A stretch of DNA of 49,896 nt from Candidatus Nanopelagicales bacterium. GTDB taxonomy: Bacteria; Actinomycetota; Actinomycetes; S36-B12. The notes below the pieces were generated by a model. It worked only from the letters and a program-made list of their open reading frames with translations, made no database searches and was not told the origin of the DNA. The stretch covers positions 1 through 49,896 of the forward strand of contig JANRCR010000040.1 in NCBI GenBank assembly GCA_030726915.1, read 5' to 3'. Made by a program: the position numbers and the translations under genes. Shown piece by piece: positions 15,741 through 25,767 of this stretch; position 1 is the first letter of the stretch; each line of letters starts with the position of its first letter.

Positions 15741-16557
15741 TATCGCGCACCTGCCAGCCGGAGGCAGGCTCGGTGTCACCTCCGCAGGACACCGGCCAGG
15801 ATCCCACCTGTTGACGGGAGATGGCGAGAAGTCCTGAGGAGTCCCCCAGGGTGAAGCCGACGGTCCCTTCGTCGTGTTGGTGCAGGGAATCCGGGTGCCG
15901 TCCGTAGTCGTTCAGCAGGGCGATCTGTGCGGCCTGGAGTTGAGGTGCCAGCCCGGGTGATCCACGCATGACATCGGCCCAGCGGGGGTCCACGGTGTCA
16001 CTGTCGATCACGCGGCGAGCGGTGTCAGGAGTCAGGCGCCCGTAGACCATGCCCTGGATCACATGCAGCGCTGTCGGGGCGAACCGGTGACCCCCCAGGT
16101 GGCTGCACTCCCAGACGCCCGGGTGCGTACCAAGGCTGCGCACGAGAGCTCGGCCATCAATCCCGCAGCAGGCATCACGTGCCGCATTGGTGCAGATCAG
16201 CAGGCGTGGCTGATCCTGAGCGGGCTCGCATGCCCAGGCATCGAGGGTCGGCGCGGAGTCTGCCGTCACGAGGTCATCCGGGTGCATCCGCAGGCTCTGG
16301 AGCGGTCCCCCCACCCCGCGGCCGACCCAGACACGCACGGGCGCGTCCGCTGAGGTAGCCGGGTGATGGCCCGGGCGCCGGATCAGGAGGACCCGTCGCT
16401 GGTCATCGCTGCGCAACCGCGACACGGCGGCGATCCGGCATCCCTCGACAGCTCGCTTACCCCAACTCCCCGGCACCTCGATGAGCCACCAGGTGAGCGC
16501 CACGGGTGCTGTGCCCGCCAGGGGCTCCTGCTCGGCTGCGGATCGGCAGCGCATCAC
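15727..16557 (-). CDS. Sucrase/ferredoxin-like family protein
   Basis: A 276-residue protein of the sucraseferredoxin-like family, which has a C-terminal thioredoxin-like ferredoxin domain. Its features are [17 protein letters not shown] (cysteines of the putative [2Fe-2S] site) followed by [17 protein letters not shown]. The name comes from a historical link with sucrose; the cellular role is not established. Its start overlaps the parC-like stop in ATGA, suggesting cotranscription with the topoisomerase gene. A redox partnership with the convergent FprA reductase is possible, but nothing in the sequence proves it. Confidence 0.82.
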   Translation of the reverse strand: MMRCRSAAEQEPLAGTAPVALTWWLIEVPGSWGKRAVEGCRIAAVSRLRSDDQRRVLLIRRPGHHPATSADAPVRVWVGRGVGGPLQSLRMHPDDLVTADSAPTLDAWACEPAQDQPRLLICTNAARDACCGIDGRALVRSLGTHPGVWECSHLGGHRFAPTALHVIQGMVYGRLTPDTARRVIDSDTVDPRWADVMRGSPGLAPQLQAAQIALLNDYGRHPDSLHQHDEGTVGFTLGDSSGLLAISRQQVGSWPVSCGGDTEPASGWQVRDISPA

Positions 16558-18980
16558 CGCGGAGTTCCTGCAACCGCGGCGATCGGCCCAGCGACACGAT
16601 GTCCGGAGGCATCGCGCTTGTCGCGCGCACTCGGCAGGTCGAGGGGTGCGCCGGACGCACCGGAGGCGCGGGCGGGCCCCTTCCCGGCCCAGGCGAGTAT
16701 GAGCACGTCCTCGCCCCGGAGGAAGCGATGGATGCGCACACCGCCGGTGCCTCGGCCCTTGGTCGGGACGTCGGCCAGCGGGCTCACCTTGGCGGAATGT
16801 GCCGATGTACCGGGCAGGGCGGAGCGGGAGCCGGACACCGTCACGAGTATCGACTCAGGATCCGGTGGGATCGATCCGGCGAAGATGACCTCCGCACCCG
16901 GTGAGAGGCGGATTCCCGCCATCCCACCGGCTCCTTTGCCCTGGGGGCGCACCGATGTGGCGGGGAATCGCAGGGCCTGGGCATCGGAGGTGATGAGCAT
17001 GATGTCGTCGTCACTGGTGGACTCCACCGCGCCAACAACCTCATCGCCATCCGCGAGGGTGATGAGTTCCCAGGCATCCCGGGTGGGAGGCCCCTGCACC
17101 GGCGTGCGCTTGACGGTCCCCAGCCGTGTGCCGATGAGAACGACAGCAGGCGGATCGCTCACCTCGATCAGACCGACCACGCGCTCGTTGCCGTCGAGGT
17201 CCACGAGGGCTCCCAGCGGTGCACCGCCGCCGAGTGCAGGTGCGTGTGCCGATGACGGGAGGATCGGGAGTTCAACAACGGAAAGGCGCACCGCTCGGCC
17301 CTGGTTAGTGATGAGTGCCACCTCACCACGCGCGGTTGCCAACGTCGCTGCGGTGATCACGTCATGGGTTGCCCGGGGTCCGTCACTCGCCACATCCGCT
17401 GGTGCCGTGCGCGCGATGAGCCCCGTCCCGGACATGAGCACCCGGCAGGGGGAGTCCGCAATCTCCAGGGAAGCGGTGGACGCGGCAGGCCGAGCACCCT
17501 CCTCGAGCAGGATGGTCCGGCGCGGGGTGGCGTGGGCCTCTCCCACCGCGAGCAGTTCCTGCGCTACCTGCTCACGCAGGAGACCCTCATCCTCAAGAAT
17601 GGCCGTGAGCTCGTCGATGTGGTGAGCCAGCTCATCACGTTCCGACTCCAGTTCGATGCGTGAAAATCGCGTCAGGCGACGCAGGGGCATATCGAGGATG
17701 TACGTCGCCTGCTCAAGAGACAGGTCGAAGACGGCCATGAGCTGTTCGCGGGCGGCGGCGGCATCGTCACAGGCGCGAATGAGTTGGATGACCTCGTCAA
17801 TGTCCAGGATGGCGATGAGGAGTCCATCGACGAGGTGTTGGCGCTCCATGGCGCGCCGGCGTCGATAGAGACTGCGTCGGCGTACGACGTCTCGACGATG
17901 ATCGACGAAGACGGTCAGCAGCTCGTGGAGGCCCAGGGTGCGCGGCTCGCCCTCGACGAGCGCCACGGCATTAATGGTGAAGTTGTCCTCCAGCGGCGTG
18001 AGTCGATGGAGTTGCTCAAGCATGGCCTCCGGATTGACGGAGGGTGCCAACTCGATCACGAGGCGAAGTCCGTGATCGCCGTCGGTCAGGTCGATGAGAT
18101 CGGATATGCCGCTGAGTTTCTTCGCGGTCACCAGATCCTTGATGCGCTCCATGACGCGCTCGGGTCCGACGCCCAGGGGGAGTTCCGTGACAACAATGCC
18201 GCGTCGACGAGGGGTGACCTGCTCGATGCGTGTGGTGGCGCGGACGCGGAAGGATCCGCGCCCGGAGGCGTAGGCCTCGCGGATACCGTCGAGGCCCAAG
18301 ATCATGCCGCCACCGGGGAGGTCGGGACCGGGGATGAAGCGAATGAGGTCCTCGAGTGTGGCCTCAGGGTGGAGCACAAGATGACGCGCAGCGGCCACCA
18401 CCTCACCGAGGTTGTGAGGAGCCATCGATGTGGCCATGCCGACGGCGATTCCGGCGGCTCCATTGACAAGGAGTGCGGGGAAGCCGGCCGGGAGGACGGT
18501 TGGCTCCAACTCCCTTCCGTCGTAGTTGGGCACGAAGTCCACGACGTCTTCATCGAGACCCGCCGTGAGGGCAATCGCCGCGGATGCCAGGCGGCATTCG
18601 GTGTAGCGCATGGCTGCGGGGCCATCGTCGGGTGAGCCGAAGTTGCCATGCCCGTCGACGAGGGGCAGCCGGAGGGTGAAGGACTGTGACAGGCGCACAA
18701 GTGCGTCATAGATTGCGCTGTCGCCGTGGGGATGGAGCCGGCCCATGACTTCCCCGACAACACGCGCGCTTTTGACGTGGCCACGGTCAGGCCGAAGGCC
18801 CATCTCATTCATCTGGTAGATGATCCGGCGCTGTACAGGCTTCAGGCCATCACGGGCATCCGGCAACGCGCGTGCGTAGATCACCGAATAGGCGTACTCC
18901 AGGAAAGAGCTGCGCATTTCGTCATCGACATCGATGTCGATGACGCGCTCACCGGTGGGTGAATCGCCCGTGCGCGCCAT
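16554..18980 (-). CDS. parC: DNA topoisomerase IV/gyrase-type subunit A (ParC-like)
   Basis: An 808-residue type IIA topoisomerase breakage-reunion subunit. The conserved N-terminus ([15 protein letters not shown]), the quinolone-resistance region [12 protein letters not shown] (about residues 83-93) and the catalytic Tyr at about Y126 in MRYTECR are present, followed by a C-terminal beta-pinwheel. The canonical GyrA box (QRRGGRG type) is not seen; only a degenerate QGKGAGG occurs, which argues for a ParC-like decatenase over gyrase. ATG 18980 is chosen because it gives the family N-terminus MARTxx; GTG 19019 adds 13 residues. The ParE partner is not in the window. Confidence 0.9.
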   Translation of the reverse strand: MARTGDSPTGERVIDIDVDDEMRSSFLEYAYSVIYARALPDARDGLKPVQRRIIYQMNEMGLRPDRGHVKSARVVGEVMGRLHPHGDSAIYDALVRLSQSFTLRLPLVDGHGNFGSPDDGPAAMRYTECRLASAAIALTAGLDEDVVDFVPNYDGRELEPTVLPAGFPALLVNGAAGIAVGMATSMAPHNLGEVVAAARHLVLHPEATLEDLIRFIPGPDLPGGGMILGLDGIREAYASGRGSFRVRATTRIEQVTPRRRGIVVTELPLGVGPERVMERIKDLVTAKKLSGISDLIDLTDGDHGLRLVIELAPSVNPEAMLEQLHRLTPLEDNFTINAVALVEGEPRTLGLHELLTVFVDHRRDVVRRRSLYRRRRAMERQHLVDGLLIAILDIDEVIQLIRACDDAAAAREQLMAVFDLSLEQATYILDMPLRRLTRFSRIELESERDELAHHIDELTAILEDEGLLREQVAQELLAVGEAHATPRRTILLEEGARPAASTASLEIADSPCRVLMSGTGLIARTAPADVASDGPRATHDVITAATLATARGEVALITNQGRAVRLSVVELPILPSSAHAPALGGGAPLGALVDLDGNERVVGLIEVSDPPAVVLIGTRLGTVKRTPVQGPPTRDAWELITLADGDEVVGAVESTSDDDIMLITSDAQALRFPATSVRPQGKGAGGMAGIRLSPGAEVIFAGSIPPDPESILVTVSGSRSALPGTSAHSAKVSPLADVPTKGRGTGGVRIHRFLRGEDVLILAWAGKGPARASGASGAPLDLPSARDKRDASGHRVAGPIAAVAGTPR

Positions 18981-19109
18981 ACCGTCAACCCATCCCTTCG
19001 CCGTCGATCCCGATGTCACAGGGAGCCTACGTGCCGGCCACCCCCCTGGCGTGCAGGCCGGCTCCCCTCCTGGACGGCGCGGCGTAACGCCCCGGGACCG
19101 GCGTGGGAA

Positions 19110-20015
19110 TCATGCGATGGCACAGGCAATGCGTGCGGCCAGCGTGGCGTTGCCGAGAATGATCTCGGTGTTGGCCTCGAGGCTACGTCCCCCGGAGGCT
19201 CGATGGACGTAGTCGATCAGCGCCGGCGTGACCGCCTTGCCGCGGATGCCCTTGCGCTCCATCTCGGCAAGGCCCTCGGCCAGGATGCGGTCGTGAATCT
19301 CCGGTGGGATCTGGCGTGACTCGGGCAGCGGGTTGGCCACCACGAGAGCGCTGGGGATGTCCAGGGCGCATCGGGCAGCCGCGATGGCGGCCACATCAGC
19401 CGCGCTGTCCACTCGGGCCTCGACGGGCATGCCGGAGTCGGTGAGATAGAAGCCGGGGAAGCGATGGGTGCCGAAGCCAACAACGCCCACATTCAAGGTC
19501 TCGAGGCGCTCCAGCGTGGCGGGGACGTCCAGGATGGACTTCACGCCCGAGCACACGACGATCATGGGCGTGTGGGAGAGGGCCTGCAGATCGGCAGACT
19601 CATCCCAGGTGTCCCGCGCCTCGCGGTGGACCCCACCGAGACCTCCCGTGGCAAAAACCCCGATGCCTGCGCGATGGGCGAGATGGCATGTCGCCGCTAC
19701 GGTTGTTGCCGCATGTCCACCGCGCGCCACGACGATGGCGATATCGCGAATGCTGACCTTGGCGACGTCATCCTCGTTCGCAATGTGGGCAAGGGACTCA
19801 CTATCAAGGCCGATCCGAACCTGACCGTTCACCACGGCAATCGTCGCGGGTGTCGCGCCCTCGGCACGGATCGCCTCCTCGACCTCGCGAGCCACGCGGA
19901 GGTTCTCCGGACGAGGGAGACCGTGGCTGATGATGGTGGACTCCAGCGCAACGATGGGTCCCCCAGCACGACGTGCGGCGGCGACCTCGGGGGAGATGAC
20001 GATGCGTCCACTCAT
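19110..20015 (-). CDS. psuG: Pseudouridine-5'-phosphate glycosidase
   Basis: A 301-residue PsuG (YeiN/IndA family) enzyme. It reversibly splits pseudouridine 5'-phosphate into uracil and ribose 5-phosphate. Active-site residues align with the E. coli enzyme at a constant offset: E25 (ALESTIISHG), K86, D142 and K159 (SGVKSILD), with an Asn in NTEIILGN. No pseudouridine kinase (PsuK) gene adjoins it, so the phosphorylated substrate must be made elsewhere. A 90-bp gap to the ParC-like gene contains an inverted repeat (GGGAGCC at 19021 against GGCTCCC near 19060) that may act as a terminator. Confidence 0.94.
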   Translation of the reverse strand: MSGRIVISPEVAAARRAGGPIVALESTIISHGLPRPENLRVAREVEEAIRAEGATPATIAVVNGQVRIGLDSESLAHIANEDDVAKVSIRDIAIVVARGGHAATTVAATCHLAHRAGIGVFATGGLGGVHREARDTWDESADLQALSHTPMIVVCSGVKSILDVPATLERLETLNVGVVGFGTHRFPGFYLTDSGMPVEARVDSAADVAAIAAARCALDIPSALVVANPLPESRQIPPEIHDRILAEGLAEMERKGIRGKAVTPALIDYVHRASGGRSLEANTEIILGNATLAARIACAIA

Positions 20016-20104
20016 GCTCGCACGCTAATACGTCGTCGTCGCGGGATGAGGTCGCCACCCCGGGGGTCTGACCCGCCTGCGGTAGCGGGTGGCAGGATGG
20101 CGCC

Positions 20105-20692
20105 ATGACGGACTCGGACACCCTCCACCGTCGGCTCCGGACCGACATTGAGCGCAGCGGGTACTACCCCACGCTCGTCTCGGACGCGTTGGAGACGGCC
20201 ATGGCGGGGGAACTCCTGGTCTCCTATGTTGTCCACCACGAGGCCACCTTTGATCGCGATGAGTTGCGCCGCCATGTGACGGTCCTCGTGCTGACACCCA
20301 CGCGGCTGATCGTGGGGCACACCGATGAGCACGGTCCGGACGACACGTGTCCTGATCCCTACGCTTCGGCATCGACCGAGGCGGTGCGTTTGGAGAAGGT
20401 TGATTCGGTCGTTGTCACTCGCGTGGTCGCGAATCCGGCTCGCCACCAGCCCGGGGGCGCCATGCGCGAGGTCGTGCTCACCATCGGTTGGGGTGCGGTC
20501 GCACGGATCGACCTCGAACCAGCAGGTTGCAGTGACTCTGAATGCGATGCCGACCATGGCTATACCGGCACCGCGAGCAACGATGACCTGTCCCTGCGCG
20601 TCTCCGAGGCCGCGGACGGTCCCGCCGTCGTGAGCCAGACCCTGGCGTTCGCGGCAGCCCTGTCCGAGGCGACGGCAGCCCGCCTGCGGTGA
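20105..20692 (+). CDS. DUF5998 family protein
   Basis: A 195-residue actinobacterial protein matching DUF5998 by its N-terminus (IERSGYYPTLVSDALETA), the central LTPTRLIVGHTDEH and the WG-containing strand region. No catalytic motif is recognisable. It is divergent from psuG and overlaps the following phosphodiesterase-like gene in GTGA, so the two are translationally coupled; this pairing recurs near sepH in other actinobacteria (from memory). Function unknown. Confidence 0.8.
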   Translation: MTDSDTLHRRLRTDIERSGYYPTLVSDALETAMAGELLVSYVVHHEATFDRDELRRHVTVLVLTPTRLIVGHTDEHGPDDTCPDPYASASTEAVRLEKVDSVVVTRVVANPARHQPGGAMREVVLTIGWGAVARIDLEPAGCSDSECDADHGYTGTASNDDLSLRVSEAADGPAVVSQTLAFAAALSEATAARLR

Positions 20693-21825
20693 CGTCTCAT
20701 CCCACCGCACCGCCGTACGGCCAGGGAACCCTGGCGGAGGTGATGCCGTCGGCAGGAGCGCTTCTCGCAGTGCCCGGCATGACGGACTCACTGGGACTGA
20801 GTGAGTGGTGCCGTGCAGCCGATGGCGATGTTCCGCACAGTGTCACGGTGCTCCTCGTGGATGGTTTGGGCTGGTCCCCCTGGCGGGAGATGCTTGCGGA
20901 CACTCCGGCTCTCGCAGGCATGCAGGCAAGGTCCCTGAGCACCACCTTCCCGTCCACCACCCCGACCGCGTTGGCCAGTCTGGGGACAGCCCTGACCCCG
21001 GGTGGACATGGGCTCGTCGGTGCGGGCTTCCTGCTGCCTGAGGACGGGGATCTCCTGCATCCGTTGTCGTGGGGACGAACACCGCATCCCCTGGCGGTCC
21101 AACCCGAGCCGACCATCTTTGAACGCGTGGCCCGGGCGGGATTGCCCGTGGCGAGTGTCGGGCCTCGCGCCTACGCCGACAGTGGTCTCACCCGCGCGGG
21201 ATTGCGCGGGGGGTACCCGGTCGGTGGGGATACGTATGCGGAGGTTGTCGAGGGCGTTGCGATGAACGCACGGGGGCTGACGTATGCCTATGTCGCCGAC
21301 CTTGATCGCACGGGACACGTCTTCGGCGTCTCGTCTGCGGAGTGGCTTCAGTCCCTCGCGGAGATTGATTCCCTGGTGGATCGCATCCTTGATCAACTCT
21401 GCGAGCGTGACCTGCTCCTCGTCACCGCGGATCACGGCATGGTGGACTGCGCACCGCATGATCGGGTGCGGATTGAGGACCTGCCGGGACAGGCCGGGAT
21501 CGTGATCGGCGGTGAGCCACGGATGAGGCATATCTACTGCCCGCCGGAGGATCGCGATTCCCTGATCATGTCCTGGCGACAGGAGTTGGGCGATCGAGCC
21601 TGGGTCTTGTCGCGTGAGGAGTCCATCAACCTGGGACTCTTTGGGCCTGTTCTTCACGACTATGACGAACGCATCGGGGACCTCGTTGTGATTGCGCGGG
21701 GGACAACGGCCCTGACCAGCGAGACCGACTCCATCGTCTCCGGCCTACGAGGTCAACATGGTGCCGTGACCGATGCGGAGATGCGCATTCCACTGCTTCA
21801 GGCGCGCGGGAGACGGCCCGACTGA
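20689..21825 (+). CDS. Alkaline-phosphatase-superfamily nucleotide pyrophosphatase/phosphodiesterase
   Basis: A 378-residue type I phosphodiesterase/nucleotide pyrophosphatase-like enzyme. Motifs are VLLVDGLGW (metal-binding Asp), the nucleophile Thr in FPSTTPTALASLGT, and VTADHGMVD (metal-binding D and H). No signal peptide is seen, so it should be cytoplasmic. GTG 20689 overlaps the DUF5998 stop. The substrate cannot be read from the sequence. A hairpin between it and convergent sepH (21853-21869) probably ends both transcripts. Confidence 0.87.
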   Translation: MTSHPTAPPYGQGTLAEVMPSAGALLAVPGMTDSLGLSEWCRAADGDVPHSVTVLLVDGLGWSPWREMLADTPALAGMQARSLSTTFPSTTPTALASLGTALTPGGHGLVGAGFLLPEDGDLLHPLSWGRTPHPLAVQPEPTIFERVARAGLPVASVGPRAYADSGLTRAGLRGGYPVGGDTYAEVVEGVAMNARGLTYAYVADLDRTGHVFGVSSAEWLQSLAEIDSLVDRILDQLCERDLLLVTADHGMVDCAPHDRVRIEDLPGQAGIVIGGEPRMRHIYCPPEDRDSLIMSWRQELGDRAWVLSREESINLGLFGPVLHDYDERIGDLVVIARGTTALTSETDSIVSGLRGQHGAVTDAEMRIPLLQARGRRPD

Positions 21826-21852
21826 GTTGGTCTTCCCGCAGATCGTCGCGTC

Positions 21853-21869
21853 CCCGCCCCGAAGGCGGG
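21853..21869. terminator. Bidirectional terminator hairpin
   Basis: CCCGCC-CCGAA-GGCGGG forms a 6-bp stem with a 5-nt loop in the 53-bp gap between the convergent phosphodiesterase and sepH genes. No U-tract is present. Confidence 0.55.
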
Positions 21870-21878
21870 TGTGATGAG

Positions 21879-22562
21879 TCAGGTCTCGGTCTGATGGGCG
21901 CCGAACAGGATCTCATCCCACCGAGGGACGCTGGCGCGACGACCTTTGCGTGACCGGGGCACGTCGGCCGGGGGAGGACCCGCGGCATCGGTGTCGTTGT
22001 CGTTGTCGGCGGGCCCATCGGACGCGTCTGGCTCGTGAGTCACGGCATCGTCGTCGGGTGCCGCATCGGATGCCTCGGTCGTGTCCCGCGCGTCCGGGAT
22101 GAGTGTCATGGTCGCGGTGGTGGATCGCAGCGGAACCACGACATCGGAGGATGCCAGTCGATGCGCCACGGCATCCTCAGGGTGCACCGACCGCGATCGC
22201 GGGTCATAGATCCACGTCGATGCGCGGGTGTCATCCGCGGTGGAGGCAACGACGGTCCAGCGGCCATCCTCGCGACGCCATGCATCCCATGCCAGCGTGC
22301 TGGTGTCGCCCACGGACATGTCACGCATGACGAGTGTCTCGAGATCGTCGGTTCCGGGTCGCACCACACATGCGCGAGCCTGATCGCTGACGTAACCGCG
22401 TTCGGCGAGTGGTGGACCACTGAAGCGCTCGATCGCCTCGACCGCCATCCCCGTCTCCTCCGCAAGCTCGGCGACGGTTGCGCCTGTGCGAAGGCGGGAC
22501 TGGATGTCCCGCGGGCTGAGCGTGTCCAGGGGGTCCTCCTTTGCCAGGGTGCCTATCGACAC
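21879..22562 (-). CDS. sepH: SepH-like cell-division protein (DUF3071), N-terminally short
   Basis: About 227 residues from GTG 22562. SepH stimulates FtsZ assembly in Streptomyces and Mycobacterium. The helix-turn-helix block is clear (LSPRDIQSRLRTGATVAELAEE, split here over residues 14-35, then ERFSGPPLAERGYV), and so is the conserved C-terminal motif KGRRASVPRWDEILFG. The roughly 60-residue beta-rich segment that normally precedes LSPRDIQ is nearly absent: only about 14 residues fit before the MFS stop at 22576. An ATG/GTG further upstream (22634) would overlap the MFS gene and shows no similarity. A strong AAAGGAGGA lies inside the chosen start, so initiation could be even later (CTG near 22525). 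Confidence 0.85.
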   Translation of the reverse strand: MSIGTLAKEDPLDTLSPRDIQSRLRTGATVAELAEETGMAVEAIERFSGPPLAERGYVSDQARACVVRPGTDDLETLVMRDMSVGDTSTLAWDAWRREDGRWTVVASTADDTRASTWIYDPRSRSVHPEDAVAHRLASSDVVVPLRSTTATMTLIPDARDTTEASDAAPDDDAVTHEPDASDGPADNDNDTDAAGPPPADVPRSRKGRRASVPRWDEILFGAHQTET

Positions 22563-22575
22563 CCGCTTACCGAGG

Positions 22576-23808
22576 TCAGACGTTAGCCGACGGATGAACG
22601 TCGCGGGCCTGGACCCCGCGACGAACTCCCACATGGCCCACGGCGGCCGCCGCGGCGACGAGGCCTGCGGACGCCACGGTGACGATGAAGCCGGCGCCGG
22701 TGCCGTACTGGTCGACGAGCGTGCCGGTGCCGGCAGCGGCGGCGGCGACGCCCAATCCGATGGCAGAAATCGCCCAGGTGAGGCCCTCGGTGATCTGGCG
22801 GGGGGGCACCAGCGTCTCGATGAGGGTGAAGGCGGTGATGAGGACCGGGGATACGGCGAGTCCGGCCAGCAGGACGAGCCCGCCGAGCGCGATGAGGCCC
22901 GGCTGCAGGGCCAGGGGCACGGTCACGAGGAGGAGCGCCAGGGCGGCGTACAGAAAGAACCGGGGCAGCCGGTGATCGGAGCGGCCCGCCGCACGGCTGC
23001 CCAGCACAAGCGCCGACGCCATGGAGCCTGCGGCATACAGGGCTAGGACGATCCCCGCCGCCGCGCGGTTGCCAGCCTCATCCGCGACGGCGACCGTGGC
23101 CACATCGATGGATCCGAAGACGCCCCCTGTCGCCATGAGGACGACCAGGACCGAGGGGACACCGGGGCGGCGGAGTGGGTGGGTGCCGCGGGTGCGCGTC
23201 GCCGGACGGGGTGGTGGTTCGGTGGAGCGCTGGGCGAGCAGCAGAACCGATCCGATCGACACAAGGATCGCTGAGGCCACGACGGGGGCAGGGGCGGAGA
23301 GAGCGACAGCGAGGAAGGTTGCCAGCGGAGGACCCACAATGAAGATGAGTTCGTCGAGCACTCCTTCGAAGGCGAACGCGGTGCGCAGCCGGCCATCTCC
23401 ACCCAGCAGATGTGCCCAGCGCGCGCGAACAAGAGCTCCCGTCGCCGGCTGACTTCCTCCTGCCGCGATCGCGATCACGAGGAGCAGCCACGCGGGGGCA
23501 TCGGCAACGGCGGCGTAGGCCAGCACCAGGAGCCCGAGCACGTGCACGGTGACGAGGACGCGCACGATACGCAACTGTCCCCAACGGTCAACCGCGCGTG
23601 CCCCCAGCGGATTGATCAGCGCAGCACTCACGGTGTATGCCGCTGCGACGACTCCCGCCACGGCGTACGAGTCCCGGAGGGCACTGATCATGAGCACGAT
23701 GCCGAGGCCCACCATCGAGATGGGCAGGCGAGCGATGAAAGCCGCGCTGGTGAACCGCGCAGCTCCCGGTCGCCGGAGCAGATCGGCGTACGGCCCGGCG
23801 ATTCCCAC
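22576..23808 (-). CDS. MFS transporter
   Basis: A 410-residue, strongly hydrophobic protein with about 12 transmembrane segments and an MFS loop motif (NPLGARAVDRWGQLR) between helices 2 and 3. MFS genes of this kind sit beside sepH in many actinobacteria. The start is GTG 23808. It ends 13 bp before the sepH start and is probably cotranscribed with it. The substrate cannot be inferred; drug- or sugar-efflux types are most similar in layout. Confidence 0.88.
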   Translation of the reverse strand: MGIAGPYADLLRRPGAARFTSAAFIARLPISMVGLGIVLMISALRDSYAVAGVVAAAYTVSAALINPLGARAVDRWGQLRIVRVLVTVHVLGLLVLAYAAVADAPAWLLLVIAIAAGGSQPATGALVRARWAHLLGGDGRLRTAFAFEGVLDELIFIVGPPLATFLAVALSAPAPVVASAILVSIGSVLLLAQRSTEPPPRPATRTRGTHPLRRPGVPSVLVVLMATGGVFGSIDVATVAVADEAGNRAAAGIVLALYAAGSMASALVLGSRAAGRSDHRLPRFFLYAALALLLVTVPLALQPGLIALGGLVLLAGLAVSPVLITAFTLIETLVPPRQITEGLTWAISAIGLGVAAAAAGTGTLVDQYGTGAGFIVTVASAGLVAAAAAVGHVGVRRGVQARDVHPSANV

Positions 23809-23893
23809 GGTGTGAGGCTAGTGGGTGCGGCCGGACATCACGTGCAGCCAGGTGATCCCTGGCCACGCAAGTTTGCTCCCACAGATCCCGGGG

Positions 23894-24418
23894 TCAGGTC
23901 TCATCGATCCTGCGAAGTGAACGCGCGTACCAGTGGGCGTTGGCGGTGTACGTCTCAACGGCGTGCCTATTGATGTCAGGATCCGCACCGTCGTCAACAA
24001 TTCGCGCCGGGACGCCGCGGGCCAGTGCCCCCGCAGGGACGTGGAGTCCCGGTGGCACCAACGCCTGTGCTGCGACGACCGCTCCTGCGCCCACGGTGGC
24101 ACCGGGAAGCACGGTCGATCCGGAACCAATCAGGGCTCCATCGGCCACGGTGCAGCCCTCGAGGTGGACCAGATGTCCGATCGTGCACTCATCACCGATC
24201 CTCGTGTCGAGGAGGGAGGTGCAGTGCACCACCGAGCCGTCCTGGATGGAGGTTCGGCGCCCCACCCGGATCCGGCCACGATCCCCTCGAAGGACCGCGC
24301 CGGGCCACACGGAGGACTCGGATCCGATGGTCACCGCTCCGATGATGACGGCATCGGGGTGAATGAAGGCGTCGGGAGCGATGTCGGGGACCAGATCACC
24401 GAGCGCATAGATGGACAT
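23894..24418 (-). CDS. Gamma-carbonic-anhydrase-like hexapeptide-repeat protein
   Basis: A 174-residue left-handed beta-helix protein of the gamma-CA/YrdA/PaaY type. Hexapeptide repeats run from about residue 20 to 135. The metal-binding histidines fit the family (VVHCTSLLD, then GHLVHLEGC), and WPGAVLRGDRG is a family hallmark. ATG 24418 follows GGAGG at proper spacing. Such proteins are carbonic anhydrases or acyltransferase/thioesterase relatives; PaaY-like members hydrolyse CoA thioesters in aromatic catabolism, so a link to region 1 cannot be excluded but is not shown. Confidence 0.85.
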   Translation of the reverse strand: MSIYALGDLVPDIAPDAFIHPDAVIIGAVTIGSESSVWPGAVLRGDRGRIRVGRRTSIQDGSVVHCTSLLDTRIGDECTIGHLVHLEGCTVADGALIGSGSTVLPGATVGAGAVVAAQALVPPGLHVPAGALARGVPARIVDDGADPDINRHAVETYTANAHWYARSLRRIDET

Positions 24419-24553
24419 GGGGATCCTCCAGGGTTGAGGCCTCGATTGTGACGGATCTGACGTAGAGAGGGGCACCTGGCACGCCCCGGAGGGTTCTGGG
24501 GCACAATGTCCCGACCATCACCGGACACAGACGCCTTGGGGGCTCACGCACAC

Positions 24554-24850
24554 ATGGCCACGGATTACGACGCACCGCGCAAAACAGACGAGGAACTTGC
24601 CGAGGACAGTCTTGAGGAGCTCAAGGCTCGTCGTGTCGACAAGGCTGCCTCGACGGTAGACGTCGATGAGGCAGAACTAGCAGAGACGTTGGAGCTGCCC
24701 GGCGCCGATCTGTCGGATGAGAGCCTGACCGTGCGCGTCCTGCCACGTCAGGCCGACGAATTCACCTGCAGTTCCTGCTTCCTCGTCCACCACCGCAGTC
24801 AACTCGATCATGAGGGCAAAAACGGCTACGTCTGCACGGACTGTTCCTGA
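24554..24850 (+). CDS. DUF4193 family zinc-ribbon protein
   Basis: A 98-residue acidic protein, MATDYDAPRKTDEE at the start, with a C-terminal two-CxxC motif (CSSCFLVHH and CTDC). It matches DUF4193, a near-universal actinobacterial family of unknown function (Rv2699c in M. tuberculosis, from memory). ATG 24554 is chosen over ATG 24506 because the family N-terminus begins there. It is convergent with DUF4235. Confidence 0.9.
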   Translation: MATDYDAPRKTDEELAEDSLEELKARRVDKAASTVDVDEAELAETLELPGADLSDESLTVRVLPRQADEFTCSSCFLVHHRSQLDHEGKNGYVCTDCS

Positions 24851-24862
24851 GCGGATCGCGCT

Positions 24863-25132
24863 CTAGGCGTCGGGTACGACGCGGGAGCTGTAGCGGTTGA
24901 TCACCATGCTGATGATCGCTGCCGTTGTGGCCGTGGTCACGGTCCACGTGAGGGCTCGCCCAAAACTCACGCTCCGGTCTTCCGGAGACGGGGGGGCATG
25001 ACCGGTCACCTGCCGGTAGACCGATGACAGCACCTGGTCAGCAGCCCACGTCGCACCGAGTGCGATGAGGGGTGCGGCAAACTTCATCATCGGGTGCGCA
25101 GCGTGCGTGTGGCCCGTAGACGCGTGACTCAT
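24863..25132 (-). CDS. DUF4235 family membrane protein
   Basis: An 89-residue protein with two predicted membrane helices (about residues 15-35 and 60-80) around a SSVYRQVTGHAPPSPEDR loop, typical of DUF4235. A His-rich N-terminus (HTHAAHP) precedes them. Function unknown. Confidence 0.85.
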   Translation of the reverse strand: MSHASTGHTHAAHPMMKFAAPLIALGATWAADQVLSSVYRQVTGHAPPSPEDRSVSFGRALTWTVTTATTAAIISMVINRYSSRVVPDA

Positions 25133-25208
25133 GGTGCCTCCGTGATCGCTGTGAGGTGATCGGGAGGTGGATTCTCCCGCCTACTGATCTGCCCTGGCGG
25201 ACAGCTCA

Positions 25209-25724
25209 TCATGGCAGGTGAGTGGCGCGGGCGGATTCCCGGGCGCTGGTGACGGCGGCCACGAAGTGGTCGGGATGGCGGGTGGAAATCAACCACTGAG
25301 GATGTGGATCGCGGGCATCCTCGACGGTGATGAGCGCGCCCGTGCGGGTCGACCAGGCTCGCAGCATGAGGTAGCAGCGAGGGTCGATGTGCCGTCGTTG
25401 ATGCTGCATCTCAGCGGTCGTGAGTCCGGTCACGCCGCCGACCACCTGGAGCGGCAGACGAGCCCGGCCAGCTCGAATAACCCGATTGTCGACGCGGATC
25501 AGGGGACTCGTGACGATGAGGAGAACGAGAAGAGCCGCGGCGAGCGCACCACCCACCAGCCATCCCAGACCCGCACCATAGGCACCCCCGTAGGCCACCC
25601 CCACAAGCGTTGCCAGACCAAGCGCCACGAGGACGACCACGGGGGAGGGCCACAGTCGCTCGCGGTACACGCATGAATCTCCGTCACTGCCCTCGGACCA
25701 GGCGCCCCGTGATGTCGTGCCCAT
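25209..25724 (-). CDS. DUF3093 family membrane protein
   Basis: A 171-residue protein with two adjacent transmembrane segments (about 25-70) after YRERLWPSP, and a C-terminal domain with LMLRAWSTRTGALITV and PHPQWLISTRHPD, the DUF3093 signature (Rv2698 in M. tuberculosis, from memory). ATG 25724 is chosen with GGGAGA upstream. It diverges from the thioesterase gene, leaving 43 bp for both promoters. Confidence 0.88.
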   Translation of the reverse strand: MGTTSRGAWSEGSDGDSCVYRERLWPSPVVVLVALGLATLVGVAYGGAYGAGLGWLVGGALAAALLVLLIVTSPLIRVDNRVIRAGRARLPLQVVGGVTGLTTAEMQHQRRHIDPRCYLMLRAWSTRTGALITVEDARDPHPQWLISTRHPDHFVAAVTSARESARATHLP

Positions 25725-25767
25725 GACTGCAGTCTCCCAGGTGGGGTCTCGCGGATAGGGTCCCCCC

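Noticed and set aside
16554-18980. Possibility that the topoisomerase is the main GyrA.
   Set aside because: No canonical GyrA box and no gyrB or dnaA-region genes nearby; ParC-like is the better fit, though not proven.
22563-22634. Upstream extension of sepH starting MWEFVAGS.
   Set aside because: It overlaps the MFS gene in another frame and does not resemble the SepH N-terminal domain.
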